From the NCBI RefSeq assembly GCF_018342475.1, contig NZ_JAEMUD010000001.1:806001-870000 (forward strand): a stretch of 64,000 nucleotides of DNA. The letters are read 5' to 3'. This DNA comes from Parachlamydia sp. AcF125. GTDB taxonomy: Bacteria > Chlamydiota > Chlamydiia > Chlamydiales > Parachlamydiaceae. Position numbers and translations under genes: made by a program. Below the pieces are notes generated by a model. That model was not told the origin of the DNA, searched no databases, and was given only the letters and a program-made list of their open reading frames with translations. Shown here piece by piece: positions 34,747 to 44,535 of this stretch. Position 1 is the first letter of the stretch. Every line of letters begins with the position of its first letter.

Positions 34747-35786
34747 TTGGCAAAAAATTCAACTTTAAGGTGTTTATTAGAAAGGGTATGTCCCATTTCT
34801 AGCGCTTTATCAAGCAGATTTTTTTTGATAAGTTTTTCCAGACTGTCCCAAATATAAGGGGCGTAACTTATTTTAGTGGCAAAGATATCTTTAAAAAGCC
34901 AAGGCAATTTTAGGACTTGGGCTTGTTCTTTTAAAGCTTCACAAGCTTCTTTATCAAGAGAATGTAAGATAAGCAAAAATTTAATTTTCTCAACAAAAAT
35001 GGAGATTTTTAGTTGGGAAAGAGTGGCAAGTGCTAAGAAGTTGCGATTAGTTCTTAAATTTTTTAAATCGGTGCATGTTTTCTGCCAAAAAGTGGTGGAA
35101 TCATAGAGTAGCTCTCTACGAAAAGGGAGGTTTTGTTGAGAAATGCAATGATCGACTGCACATTGGATAAGTTTGTGAAGGAGGGAAGCCTCTTTTCTTT
35201 TTGCGACCTGTATGATCGTTGCATGCCATTTTTTATTGACTTCTGAGCAATTTTTATAATCTTCCCCTTCTAGAGCACTTAATATATGTTCAAACATTTC
35301 CTGAGGCAGAACTTCTAGCCCAAGAGATGTATCTAGGCACAAAGAGGGGTATTTTTTCCTCCTTTTAGGGGGAGGATTGTTATCATCTGGAGTAAGCATG
35401 CGCTTTTGCTTGACAGCGCCATTTGGGTTAGCCCAACTGTTTATATCTCCAATGGAGGGAAGATCAGAAATAACCTGGGGGAGATTTAAGGATTTTATTT
35501 TTTCAATGATGGCAACAAACGCTTTCTCTCTGCCCTTGGCAGATGGCGCTTTGCTCTCAATCCTTTTTACTATATTAACTAACGTGTCTTTATCCCCACT
35601 TGTTAGGAATATTTGGTTTTTTTCAGCAAGCTTGCAAACGACTTTTGCCACTTTCAAAGGCATTTTCAGCTTTGTGCTGCTGGTTAGCTTAGTCGTTAAA
35701 TAAAGGTTAGGGACATCGCTAATGGATTTAATCTCTGCTAATTTGTGGCGAAACTCATCCTGATTATTGGCAATTAAAAACGACAT

Positions 35787-36400
35787 AAGCCACTCTCTTC
35801 CTTAAAACTTTTTAAAAAGAGTATACTAAATAGCCCTCTTTTTTTTACGAATTACTTTAAAAACTTATGAGAGGGGGATTGATCTTTAAGATAAAAGCTA
35901 AGCGATTGGCTGCTTTTTGCAAACGGCAAAATAAGCTTAGCACTACTTAGAAAGGACAGGCTTACCCTTCATCGTAACTTTAATCTCCTCTACCTTTAAC
36001 AACTTAGGGGGCTCTATAAGCATTCTACCTGTTTACTATAAATTACAACAGCTCAAACCACCCACAACCTTGTATAAGCGCAAGCGCCGTACGTTGCTAG
36101 TTAAACAAAGAAGGGTAACTCTCCCTCGCAAGTCCTAGGTGGGACTAGAGTGTAGTAAGGATCATATGAAAGGTAAAAGGGCCCTCAATAGAAGGTGAAG
36201 TAAAGAGTAGCAGAAAAAGTGGTAAGAAAAGCTTTGAAGAAAACTCAAACCTGGGAATGTTGAAATGGCCTTTGCCGGGCTACACAACCTTTGGCTACTA
36301 AGCAAGGGCTCCAAAAGAATGAAGAATATAAACTGAAATAGGATTGAGCAAGTAGGCTAGGATAATGTTTAAGAGGCTAAAGGATTCATTTAGGCGGGAT
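35787..36400. repeat. Non-coding DNA between the two F-box copies
   Basis: 35787-36045 is the 5' flank of copy A and matches 39431-39705; 36190-36400 is the 3' flank of copy B and matches 32840-33084. The junction lies between, near 36045-36190. No gene is visible. Confidence 0.65.
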
Positions 36401-39400
36401 TTAGGGAAGTTCTTCAGTTTCTTTATCAGTTATGTCCCTTGCAATTTCTGCTGCTTTTTCAACCTCTCCAATTTGAGCTAAACCTTTAGAAATGTGGGAG
36501 AGAGCGTGGTTTTTAAAAAAGGGAGTGGTTATGGCATAGGCAATTTCTAGGGCTTTCTCAAATTGGCTAGTATCTGCTAATGCTCTAGCAATTCTTGAAA
36601 AGGCCTCAGACTTAAAAAAATCGAACCAGAGTTTATTTGCGATTTCTAACCCTTTCTCAAGGTGGCCAGCTTTTGCCAATATTCCTCCAATAGGAATGAG
36701 AGCCAACTCTTTAAGAATACTGTCATTTATACTATTTATAATTTTTAACGCTTCCTCAAATTGGCCTATTTCTGCTAGAGATTTAGAAATGGATGAGAGG
36801 ACTCTATCTTTTTCCTTTTTATCAGAAATAGTGTTGGCGATTTCTAGCGCTTTTTCTCTTTGGCCAGCTTTTGCAGCAGCTGTACAAATCTCAAAAAGAA
36901 TCCTCTTTTTTTCTTCTTCATGGAAAATTATTTTTGAAGTTTTTACAGCCTCCTCAAATTGGCCCATTTTTGCCAGGGATTCAGAAATGGATGAGAGAGC
37001 CCTATCTTTTTGCTGTTGATTAGAAATAGTATTTGCAATTTCTAACGCTCTTTCCTCTTGGCCAGCTTGCGCAGCTGCTCTAGAAATATTAAAAAGAGCG
37101 GTTTCTTTTTCTTCTTGATTGAAAATTATGTTTGAAATTTTTGCGGCTTTCTCAAACTGACCAGCTTGTGTTAAGGCATCAGAAAGATGGGCAAAAAAGC
37201 TATCTTTAAGATTTTCGGCAAGTGAGTGATGGATAGTTTCTAAGGCCTTCTCAACTTGGCTAATTTTTACTAAGGTGAAAGCAATTGTAGAAAGTGCGGT
37301 CTCTTTTTCTTCTTGATTGGAAATCATATCTATAATTTTTAGCGCTCTCTCAAATTGACCATCTTCTATCAATTTTACACTAATTTTAATCAAAGCCATA
37401 TCTTTATAAACAGTCTCGGTAATGACATTTACATTTTCTAGCGCCTTTTCAAATTGGCCTGCTTTAGCTAGCATTAAAGAAATTTCTGAGACAGCCACAC
37501 CGTGGTAAAATCCATCTAAACTCGCATGGGCAATTTCTAATCCCTTCTCGAGTTGGCCAGTTTTGGCTAAATTTGTAGAGATTTTCAAGAGAGCGCCCTT
37601 TCTTGCGTATTCTCGACAACAGGCACTTGCCATTTCTACTGCTTTCTCAAGTTGGCCAGCTTCTGCTAATCTTATAGAAATCTTGGTGTGAACCTTATCT
37701 TTGCCAAATCTATTAGAAATTGTAAGCCCAATTTCTGCAGCTTCTTCAAAGTGGCCGGCTTTTGCTAAGAGAATAGCCACCTTTGAGAGAGCTTTATCTT
37801 TATGATGTTGATCAAGAATTATACCCCCCATTTCTACAGCTTTCTTGAATTGGCCAGCTTTTGCTAATCTTATAGAAATCTGTTGGAGAACTTCACCTTT
37901 TTTATCTCTGTTAATGATCTTGAGCCCAATTTCTGAAGCTTTCTCCAGATGTCCCGCTTCAGCTAAAAGGATAGAAATCACAGAGAAAACTTTATCTTCT
38001 TCCTCTTCATCGCAAATTTCACCCCCAATTTTTATGGCTTTCTTAAAGTGGCCAGCTTTGGCTAAGAGGATAGAAATTGCAGAGAAAGCTTTATTTTTTT
38101 CATCTTCATAAAAAATGTTATGCCCAATTTTTATGGCTTCCTTAAATTGACCAGCTTCAGCTAAAAGGGTAGAAATTACAGAAAAAGCTTCCTCTTTTCT
38201 CCCCCCATCAGGAATTGCCTCTGCAATCTCTAAGGCTTTCTTAAAGTGGCCAGTTTTGGCTAAGAGGATAGAGATCTTGGAGAGGACTTTTTCTTTTTCA
38301 TATCCTTCAACAATTGTATGACCTATTTCTAGAGCTTTTTCAAATTTGCTGGCTTTGGCTAAGAAGATAGAAACCTTGGCGAGAAATTCCGCTTTATAGT
38401 ACTTATTAGAAAGGGTATTCCCAATTTCTAGCGCTTTTTCAAGCAGATTTTTTTCAATAAGTTTTCTTAGGTTATCCCGAATATAATGGCGGTAATCTAT
38501 TTTAGTGCTAAAAATATCCTTAAAAAGCCAAGGCAATTTTAAGACTTGAGCTTGCTCTTTTAAAGCTTCCCGAGCTTCTTTATCAAAAGAACGTAAGATA
38601 GACAAAAATTTAATTTTCTCAACAAAAATGGAGATTTTTATTTGGGTAAGGGTGGCGAGTGGTAAGAAATTGAGATTAGCTCTTAAATTTTTTAAGTCGG
38701 TGCATGTTTTCTGCCAAAAAGCGTTGGAGTCATAGAACAGCTCTCTACGAGGAGGGAGGCGTTGTTGATAAACGCAATGATCTACTGCACATTGAATAAG
38801 TTGGCAAAAGAGGAAAGCTTCTTTTCTTTTTGCGGTCTGTATGATCGTTGCATGCCATTTTCTATTGACTGCTGAGCAATTTTTATAATCTTCCCCTTCT
38901 AGAGTACTTAATATATGTTCAAATATTTCCTGAGGCAGATCTTCTAGCCCAAGGGATGGACTTAGGCATAAAGAGAGATTTTTTTTTCTCCTTTTGAGGG
39001 AATTTTCACCTGGCGGATTATCGTCTGAGGTGAGCATGCGCTTTTGCTTGGCAGCGCCATTTGGGTTAGCCCAACTGTTCGTATCTTCAACCGAGGGAAG
39101 GCCTGAAATAACCTGGGGGAGGTTTAAGGATTTTATTTTTTCAATGATGGCGGCAAATTCCTCCTCTTTCTCTTTTCCCTGGGCATAGTGCGCTTTGCTC
39201 TCAATCCTTTTTACTATGTTGACGAATGTGTCTTTATCTCCACTTGTTAAGAATATTTGGTTTTTTTCAGCAAGCTCGTAAACGACTCTTGCCACTTTCA
39301 AAGGCATTCTAAGTTTTGTGCTGCTGGTTAGCTTAGTCGTTAAATAAAGATTGGAGGTATCGCTAATGGATTTAATCTCTGCTAATTTGTTGCGAAATTC

Positions 39401-39430
39401 ATCCAGATTATTGGAAATCAAGAAAGACAT
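36401..39430 (-). CDS. F-box protein with TPR-like repeats (copy B, intact)
   Basis: 1009 residues. N-terminal helical domain (1-110), a bipartite basic cluster resembling a nuclear localisation signal (KQKR at 128-131 and KRRKK at 146-150), an F-box at about 161-200 (LGLEDLPQEIFEHILSTLEG, then SAVNRKWHATI), a helical linker, and from about 330 to the end some twenty 33-34 residue helical-hairpin units (consensus ILAKAGQFEKALEIAN). F-boxes bind Skp1 in eukaryotic SCF ubiquitin ligases; bacterial F-box proteins are usually secreted effectors that recruit host proteins to SCF, here probably through the repeats. No signal peptide, so type III export is the likely route. The start has AAAGGAG seven bases upstream. 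Role inferred from domains. Confidence 0.82.
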   Translation of the reverse strand: MSFLISNNLDEFRNKLAEIKSISDTSNLYLTTKLTSSTKLRMPLKVARVVYELAEKNQIFLTSGDKDTFVNIVKRIESKAHYAQGKEKEEEFAAIIEKIKSLNLPQVISGLPSVEDTNSWANPNGAAKQKRMLTSDDNPPGENSLKRRKKNLSLCLSPSLGLEDLPQEIFEHILSTLEGEDYKNCSAVNRKWHATIIQTAKRKEAFLFCQLIQCAVDHCVYQQRLPPRRELFYDSNAFWQKTCTDLKNLRANLNFLPLATLTQIKISIFVEKIKFLSILRSFDKEAREALKEQAQVLKLPWLFKDIFSTKIDYRHYIRDNLRKLIEKNLLEKALEIGNTLSNKYYKAEFLAKVSIFLAKASKFEKALEIGHTIVEGYEKEKVLSKISILLAKTGHFKKALEIAEAIPDGGRKEEAFSVISTLLAEAGQFKEAIKIGHNIFYEDEKNKAFSAISILLAKAGHFKKAIKIGGEICDEEEEDKVFSVISILLAEAGHLEKASEIGLKIINRDKKGEVLQQISIRLAKAGQFKKAVEMGGIILDQHHKDKALSKVAILLAKAGHFEEAAEIGLTISNRFGKDKVHTKISIRLAEAGQLEKAVEMASACCREYARKGALLKISTNLAKTGQLEKGLEIAHASLDGFYHGVAVSEISLMLAKAGQFEKALENVNVITETVYKDMALIKISVKLIEDGQFERALKIIDMISNQEEKETALSTIAFTLVKISQVEKALETIHHSLAENLKDSFFAHLSDALTQAGQFEKAAKISNIIFNQEEKETALFNISRAAAQAGQEERALEIANTISNQQQKDRALSSISESLAKMGQFEEAVKTSKIIFHEEEKKRILFEICTAAAKAGQREKALEIANTISDKKEKDRVLSSISKSLAEIGQFEEALKIINSINDSILKELALIPIGGILAKAGHLEKGLEIANKLWFDFFKSEAFSRIARALADTSQFEKALEIAYAITTPFFKNHALSHISKGLAQIGEVEKAAEIARDITDKETEELP

Positions 39431-40127
39431 AAGCCACTCCTTTCCCTAAAATTTTTAAAAAAGATATATTAAATAGCCTAATTTTTTACAAATTTCTTTG
39501 AAATCTTATGAGAGGGCGATTGATCTTTAGGATAAAAACTAAGCGATTGGTTACTTTTTGCAAAAGGCAAAACAAGCTTAACACTAGAGTCTCAGGGTTT
39601 TTAACTTTAGGAAGGGAAGGCTTTCCCTTTCTTGCAACTTTAATCTCTTTCTAACTTTGATAATCTAGAGGGCTCTATGAGCATTCTACCTATTTGCCAT
39701 GGTTTACTTAGAGAAAGCCCTGCTGGCCGAATTGGTAAAGCCTCCTAAAAATTAACGCTTAGAAGAGTTGCATCCATTAATTAAACAAGACATTTATTTT
39801 ACAAAGTTACTACAAAGGGCGTTACCGCACAAGGGGCTTACATTTTTGCCTCTCTTCTATCTCTTGGCAAGCATGCATTTTTTAGAGGGTAAGTTTAACT
39901 TAAATCCCTTGGCTTTGAAATACAAGCAGGCCTTGCTGAAAATTACAGGAGGTATGCTCCCAACTCTATCTTCCCAAAGCAAAGAAAGGATTGGCTACCC
40001 ACCTAAGGGCTATGCAAAAGCTCTGTTTTTTGTAGAAAATAGGTTTTTAATTGCGCTTGATGACTAAAGTCAGCTATAAGTTCCCTTTCAATATAAAGTA
40101 AATTTTAATCTACAAGATAGGAAAAAT
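39431..40127. other. 5' flank of copy B and spacer before the methyltransferase fusion
   Basis: 39431-39705 matches the 5' flank of copy A. A weak promoter on the minus strand (TTGTAA, 17 bases, TATATC) precedes the F-box gene. 39768-40067 is a possible gene remnant. The string near 39722-39745 resembles a tRNA D-arm but no tRNA can be folded. Confidence 0.45.
39768..40067 (+). pseudogene. Possible gene remnant
   Basis: 99 codons opening with TTG without a ribosome site: HPLIKQDIYFTKLLQRALPH, then LPLFYLLASMHFLEGKFNLN. It looks protein-like and stops close before the next gene. It may be the tail of a lost gene; the family is not recognised. Confidence 0.3.
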
Positions 40128-42521
40128 ATGAACCCTCTTAATCCTATAGCGACTCGTACAACAGAAGAAGGCACCTTCATCTTTGTTGAACAGGAAGATA
40201 CCCAAAAAATTTATGCTCAGATTCCTAATGCAGAACCTCTTGTTCCTGTTAGTTTACCAGAAGAAACTGAAATGCAAAGTGTAACGGCTGCTAAGATACA
40301 GAATCTATTGCAAAGCTGCTATTGGCAACCGGTTTATGAACCAGAAACAAATCAAGTCAAGCTTAAGGCCCTTTCCCCACCCATTGAAAAATGGACAGAA
40401 AAAGCCTATCTTCCTTTGTCTGAAGAAGCTATTACCCTTTGCCGAGCAGATGGGAAAGTGAGTTATGCTGTAGCCAATACCCTCTTTACCTGGGATTGGG
40501 AAACAGATAGCGTTGATTTAGAGTATACGGTGAAAAATGGCGCTTGCATTACAGCTCTAGCAGAAGGAAAAGATGGCTCTTTGATTATTGGAGATGAAAA
40601 GGGTCAGCTGCATGTCTCAGGGAGAGTCATTCCAACAGGCTATGATAAGTCCATTGAAGCTATCCAGCATTTTCATGATTCATGGGGGCTTATAAAGTAT
40701 AAGTATGAAACGGAAGACGAGAAAGGAGAAACAGTCACGAAGATAGGCTTAATGAGAATAAGTTTTACTTTAGGAGAAAAAGATATAGTAAGCTCTCTCA
40801 GCCTTTTACCGCTAAATGAGAAGTCTTGTGTGTTAAGCGATGGGACTCGCGCGTTATTAGACGAGAGCACGAAGAAGGTACAGTGGAGAGGTTTTGATCA
40901 AGCCACAGGAAAGTTTACTAAAAAGCTTGGCTTCAAGGTTTTAGAAGAGGGAATTGAAGAGGTTCGTTTATTCTCCGAAATGAAATTGCTCTTTGTCCAT
41001 CAAGATAAAAAAACGCTTACTTTATACGATAAACATACTGGTAAGTCGTATAAGTGGGAAGATCATGAGTTATGGTGGAGGGTATATTGCGAAAGCGACT
41101 CCCTTAGTTGGCTAGATAACCAAACGATAGCTGTTGGTGGTTTAAAGGGGAGTGTAAATTCTTTAAAGTTTTATTATGAAAGTAGCTTGGGGAAAGAGCC
41201 TTTGATTTCAAAGCGTGCTGGAACATGGGCTGTTATAAAACTGCTTCCTCTTGCCGACGGTTCTATTATGCATGTAACAAATACCACCCCTTCAGGCATA
41301 CATGTGGTGACTAGAGAAGGAGAAATTGCTTTTAGTCGTGACCTCGAAGGTAATCCCGTCGTTACCTCTCTCTCGCAGTTAGCTAATGGCTTTGTAGCTG
41401 TTAAGACCTCATACCCTCATTCAATTAGAATTTTGCAGCCTCACATTAAAGAGAACAAGGTGGCAGGTAGTAAGGAGCCGGAATTTGCCAGCTCTTTAGC
41501 AAGCTTAGAAGGGGCGTTTAAAAGGGGAGATTTTTATAAGGCTCGCCGTTTTTATAAGCAAGCTAAGAAATTACAAGCGGATAGCGATGTACCTTCTCAA
41601 ATTTCCCTGATTTACCTTAAACGATCTTTAAATAAAAAGCTTTATAGAGAGCTTTTGCTAGAGCTATTTTCTTCGCAAACTAAAAAAGAAGTAAGTAATA
41701 ATAAATTAAAAAACGAAATCACCCAATTAAAAGACAAACCATGTAAGAAGAGATTATTTGTGGGAGAAGGAACTTTTTCTTTTACCGAAGCTTTTATTAC
41801 TAAACATCAATTTACCCATACTCGTTTAGCTTCTTCCATTGTGGCGACTGAGTTGGCTGTTCCTGCCGAAAAGAAGCAAGAAACCTTAGAAAGAGCCGCG
41901 CGGCTAAGAGAACGGGGAGTTACGGTCTTATTTGGAATTGACGCCCAAACTCTTCATAGCCACCCATTTTTTAAAGGAAAAAGATTTAAACGCATTCACT
42001 GGAATTGTCCTTTTACAAAGGAAGGGGTTAGCCAGGACAAATTTAGACACGTAATTCCCAATTTTTTTAGCTCTTGCGTACAATTGCAGCAAAGGGGAGA
42101 TCGGATTCATGTAAGCCTCATGCAAGAAAAGGAAGGGGATTATTGGAAAAAACGGCAAATAGAAAACCCTATTGTCTTGGGAGCAACGCAGGCAGGTTAT
42201 CGCCTTATAAGAAAGCGGCAATTTGGGTCTGAGCGCTACCCTGACTATCAACATGCCAAGACAAGTGGAGCAGAACATTCAAGTGAAAGACAGAGAGAAT
42301 TCGTGTTTGAAAAAACAGATCGATCTCCTATAAAGTTAGAAGATGAATCTTCAGGATGCAAAGCCCTCTTAAAGCGTGCAGAAGCTTTAAAAGACCCTAA
42401 TCAAAAAGAATATAAAATCAAAAAGCATACCAAGAATTCAGCTAAGCCTAGTCAATCGGAAGGTTGTTATTTTGATTGCAGTACAGATGAAGACTCTTCA
42501 GATGGCTATGATTCTGACTAA
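40128..42521 (+). CDS. Fusion of a propeller-like region with a BMT5-like (DUF2431) methyltransferase
   Basis: 797 residues. Residues 1-440 are beta-rich and read like propeller blades (for example YAVANTLFTWDWETDSVDLE, ITALAEGKDGSLIIGDEKGQ). A helical, TPR-like stretch follows at 450-530 (FKRGDFYKARRFYKQAKKLQ). Residues 540-720 fit the Rossmann-type domain of yeast Bmt5, the 25S rRNA m3U methyltransferase: LFVGEGTFSFTEAF (SAM loop), VTVLFGIDAQTL, FKRIHWNCPF (catalytic-side motif IV), PNFFSSC and ATQAGYRL. The tail is acidic. Such domains are mostly eukaryotic (also plants), so capture from a host is plausible. It may act on host or symbiont RNA. Shine-Dalgarno AGGA; no signal peptide. Confidence 0.72.
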   Translation: MNPLNPIATRTTEEGTFIFVEQEDTQKIYAQIPNAEPLVPVSLPEETEMQSVTAAKIQNLLQSCYWQPVYEPETNQVKLKALSPPIEKWTEKAYLPLSEEAITLCRADGKVSYAVANTLFTWDWETDSVDLEYTVKNGACITALAEGKDGSLIIGDEKGQLHVSGRVIPTGYDKSIEAIQHFHDSWGLIKYKYETEDEKGETVTKIGLMRISFTLGEKDIVSSLSLLPLNEKSCVLSDGTRALLDESTKKVQWRGFDQATGKFTKKLGFKVLEEGIEEVRLFSEMKLLFVHQDKKTLTLYDKHTGKSYKWEDHELWWRVYCESDSLSWLDNQTIAVGGLKGSVNSLKFYYESSLGKEPLISKRAGTWAVIKLLPLADGSIMHVTNTTPSGIHVVTREGEIAFSRDLEGNPVVTSLSQLANGFVAVKTSYPHSIRILQPHIKENKVAGSKEPEFASSLASLEGAFKRGDFYKARRFYKQAKKLQADSDVPSQISLIYLKRSLNKKLYRELLLELFSSQTKKEVSNNKLKNEITQLKDKPCKKRLFVGEGTFSFTEAFITKHQFTHTRLASSIVATELAVPAEKKQETLERAARLRERGVTVLFGIDAQTLHSHPFFKGKRFKRIHWNCPFTKEGVSQDKFRHVIPNFFSSCVQLQQRGDRIHVSLMQEKEGDYWKKRQIENPIVLGATQAGYRLIRKRQFGSERYPDYQHAKTSGAEHSSERQREFVFEKTDRSPIKLEDESSGCKALLKRAEALKDPNQKEYKIKKHTKNSAKPSQSEGCYFDCSTDEDSSDGYDSD

Positions 42522-42798
42522 TCTTTTAAAAAGAGGGGCAAGTGTAAGGCAATCGGCAAGAGGAATTTAATCCATGCCTTTGTTCATCTTGCCTGTTAAG
42601 GCTTGGGGAGCGATACTTCTTAGTCGCCTAAGAAATTAAAAGTTTTTTAGCTCTTAGAGGAGAATAAACCCGTTTAGCCGTTTTTTATTGCCTCTATATC
42701 TATCTGCCTCTTGCATAACCTGGCTGCTGGAATCTGTTATTAAAATTTCAATGTGACGGGTATGCAGGAGGTTTAATATTTTTCCTCTTCATGAATGC

Positions 42799-44433
42799 TT
42801 AAGCCCATCTTTGCACAATGGGGAATTTTCGTCCGATGGTGAAAGCTTTTTCTGTCACCCTTAAGCCAGGGGGGCTTTGGCGCCGTTTGTATTCATTTTG
42901 ATGGATTTTATGGATAATCTCCTCTACTAAACTTAGAGGGATGTGGTGTTTTTCAGCAATCCATTGAGCTGTTTGATGCTCTTCCACATACCCTTTTAAA
43001 ATTGCGTCCAAAATTTCATAGCTTGGAAGGGAGTCGGAGTCCTTTTGGCTCGGCCTTAATTCAGCTGAAGGGGGCTTGTGCAGAGTGCTCCAGGGAATCA
43101 CTTCCTGGTCTCGGTTGATCCATTGGGATAAAGCATAGACTTCTTGCTTGCAAAGATCGGTGATCACTCCCAGTCCCCCACACATATCTCCGTATAAAGT
43201 AGAGTATCCCACAGCCAGTTCACTTTTATTTCCCGTGCTTAAAACAATATAGCCATGCTTGTTCGAAAGCCCCATTAAAATCATCCCCCGAATTCTAGCT
43301 TGAAGGTTTTCTTCTGTGATATCGGCAGGCTTATTGAGAAAAAATGGATTTAAAAGTTCTAGGTAGCTTTGAAAAGGGGCTTCAATTGGAATTGTCCACA
43401 ATTCGATCTTCAAATTTTTCGCCAATTGTTGGGCATCCAAGAGGCTTTCAGGAGAAGAATAGCGGGAGGGCATAGCGACGCCAAGCACATTTTCACGGCC
43501 TAGAGCTTCTGCAGCTATGCATGCGACTAAGGCAGAATCAATCCCTCCCGATAATCCTAAACAAGCGCGCGTGAAGCCAGATTTATGAAAGTAATCGCGG
43601 ACGCCGATAACCAAGGCAGAATAAAGGTTTTCGAGGGGAGACTCCATCCACTCAATTTCAGCAAGGGGTTGAGAAAGGTCGACAATATGCATCTCTTCTT
43701 TAAAGCCTTTAGCAAGGCTGCACAAGCGCCCCATCTCATCTATCAAGCAGCTATGCCCGTCGAAAATGAGGCTATCATTGCCTCCTACCTGATTACATAG
43801 CAAAGCCGGGCATTGTAAGGTCATCGCCGCCTTAGAGAGGGTAACGAAGCGATCTCTTAATTGGCCGACACAAAAGGGGGAAGCGGAAAGATTTATCAGC
43901 AAATCGGGTGATAAGGGGATCAAGCTTTTAATGGGATCATGCCGATAATGGGTAAATTTCAACAAATGGCTATGCTGCCACATATCTTCGCAAATGGTAA
44001 TGGCCACATTTTTTCCACAAAGAGGCCATACACGAATCTGCTCCCCTGGCTCAAAGTAACGCCTTTCATCAAACACGTCGTAGGTGGGTAAGAGGTGCTT
44101 ATCTTGAAAACCCAGAATTTGCTGGTTCTGAATAATCGCCGCACTATTGTAAAGTTTCTTCTCTAGAATATGGGGGTTTAAGCGAGGAGTCCCTACAATC
44201 AGGGCGATATTCTGGCTTTGCGCGACAATCTGTTGTAAATGCTTCTCAATTTCCTCCATAAAATGGGGCAGAAGGAGAAGATCTTCTGGAGGATAGCCTG
44301 TTAATGCTAGCTCAGGAAAGACAATTAAATCTACTTGGTTTTGTTTACCTTTTTCAAGAGCAGCGAGGATTTGTTGAGTATTCCCCTCAAGGTCGCCAAT
44401 AATGGGGTTGATTTGGGCAAGAAGCACGCGCAT
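42799..44433 (-). CDS. nadE: Glutamine-dependent NAD+ synthetase
   Basis: 544 residues. Glutaminase (nitrilase-like) half: Glu in FPELALTGYPPEDLLL near 40, Lys in KHLLPTYDVFDE near 114, nucleophile Cys in ITICEDMW near 150. Synthetase half: ATP P-loop GLSGGIDSALVACIAAEALG near 290, then STGNKSELAVGYSTLYGDMC. It converts nicotinic acid adenine dinucleotide to NAD+ with glutamine as nitrogen source. It lies downstream of nqrF, which uses NADH, but a terminator-like hairpin separates them. The ATG lacks a strong Shine-Dalgarno (GGAAAC about 11 bases upstream). Confidence 0.96.
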   Translation of the reverse strand: MRVLLAQINPIIGDLEGNTQQILAALEKGKQNQVDLIVFPELALTGYPPEDLLLLPHFMEEIEKHLQQIVAQSQNIALIVGTPRLNPHILEKKLYNSAAIIQNQQILGFQDKHLLPTYDVFDERRYFEPGEQIRVWPLCGKNVAITICEDMWQHSHLLKFTHYRHDPIKSLIPLSPDLLINLSASPFCVGQLRDRFVTLSKAAMTLQCPALLCNQVGGNDSLIFDGHSCLIDEMGRLCSLAKGFKEEMHIVDLSQPLAEIEWMESPLENLYSALVIGVRDYFHKSGFTRACLGLSGGIDSALVACIAAEALGRENVLGVAMPSRYSSPESLLDAQQLAKNLKIELWTIPIEAPFQSYLELLNPFFLNKPADITEENLQARIRGMILMGLSNKHGYIVLSTGNKSELAVGYSTLYGDMCGGLGVITDLCKQEVYALSQWINRDQEVIPWSTLHKPPSAELRPSQKDSDSLPSYEILDAILKGYVEEHQTAQWIAEKHHIPLSLVEEIIHKIHQNEYKRRQSPPGLRVTEKAFTIGRKFPIVQRWA

Positions 44434-44465
44434 GATTTGTCAATGTTTCCGTTTGTTAAGGTGTG

Positions 44466-44511
44466 CAAAAAAGGAGAGAGAGCGCGCCGAAAAAATTTTC
44501 CGAAGCTCTCT
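44466..44511 (-). terminator. Terminator after nqrF
   Basis: On the minus strand AGAGAGC (44505-44511) pairs with GCTCTCT (44477-44483), followed after four bases (CTCC) by six T residues (44467-44472). It is 25 bases past the nqrF stop. Confidence 0.6.
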
Positions 44512-44535
44512 TTAATAGACTCGGCTGGAGAGGAG

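Larger units (their letters stand above)
33085..35786 (-). pseudogene. Decaying F-box / TPR-like repeat gene (copy A)
   Basis: The first 750 codons are open: N-terminal helical domain, bipartite basic cluster (KQKR, 11 residues, KRRKK near 127-150), an F-box near 158-200 (LEVLPQEMFEHILSALEGED), then 33-residue TPR-like units (pattern AFSAISILLAEAGQFKKALK). The frame stops at 33534. Compared with the intact copy, the lost tail is still readable in other frames: DKVLEIINTIFNKGEKDRAL, then KSLTEMSQLKEALKITN through ALADTGQFEKALEIANTITT (33452-33114), then AAEIARDLTDKKIEDLL to a stop at 33085. At least three frame changes and a short deletion are needed. A shortened 750-residue protein could still be made, with good Shine-Dalgarno AAGGAAGAG. 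Confidence 0.8.
32840..39700 (-). repeat. Tandem segmental duplication carrying two F-box/TPR-like genes
   Basis: Copy A (about 32840-36045) and copy B (about 36190-39700) are homologous along their length: 3' flank, gene, and about 260 bases of 5' flank (for example GATTGATCTTTA and GGGCTCTAT followed by AGCATTCTACCT in both). The gene in copy A is broken, that in copy B is intact. Boundaries are estimated by eye. Confidence 0.75.

Noticed and set aside
34300-34800. CRISPR-like periodicity
   Set aside because: The 99/198-bp periodicity is in a coding frame with 33-residue units and no unique spacers between short repeats.
35377-35703. 108-codon plus-strand frame
   Set aside because: Antisense to the N-terminal part of copy A, which has an F-box and a homologous partner.
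39720-39780. tRNA-Leu/Ser-like string (TGGCCGAATTGGTAAAG)
   Set aside because: Only the D-arm region looks right; no anticodon stem, T-arm or matching acceptor follows. At most a relic.
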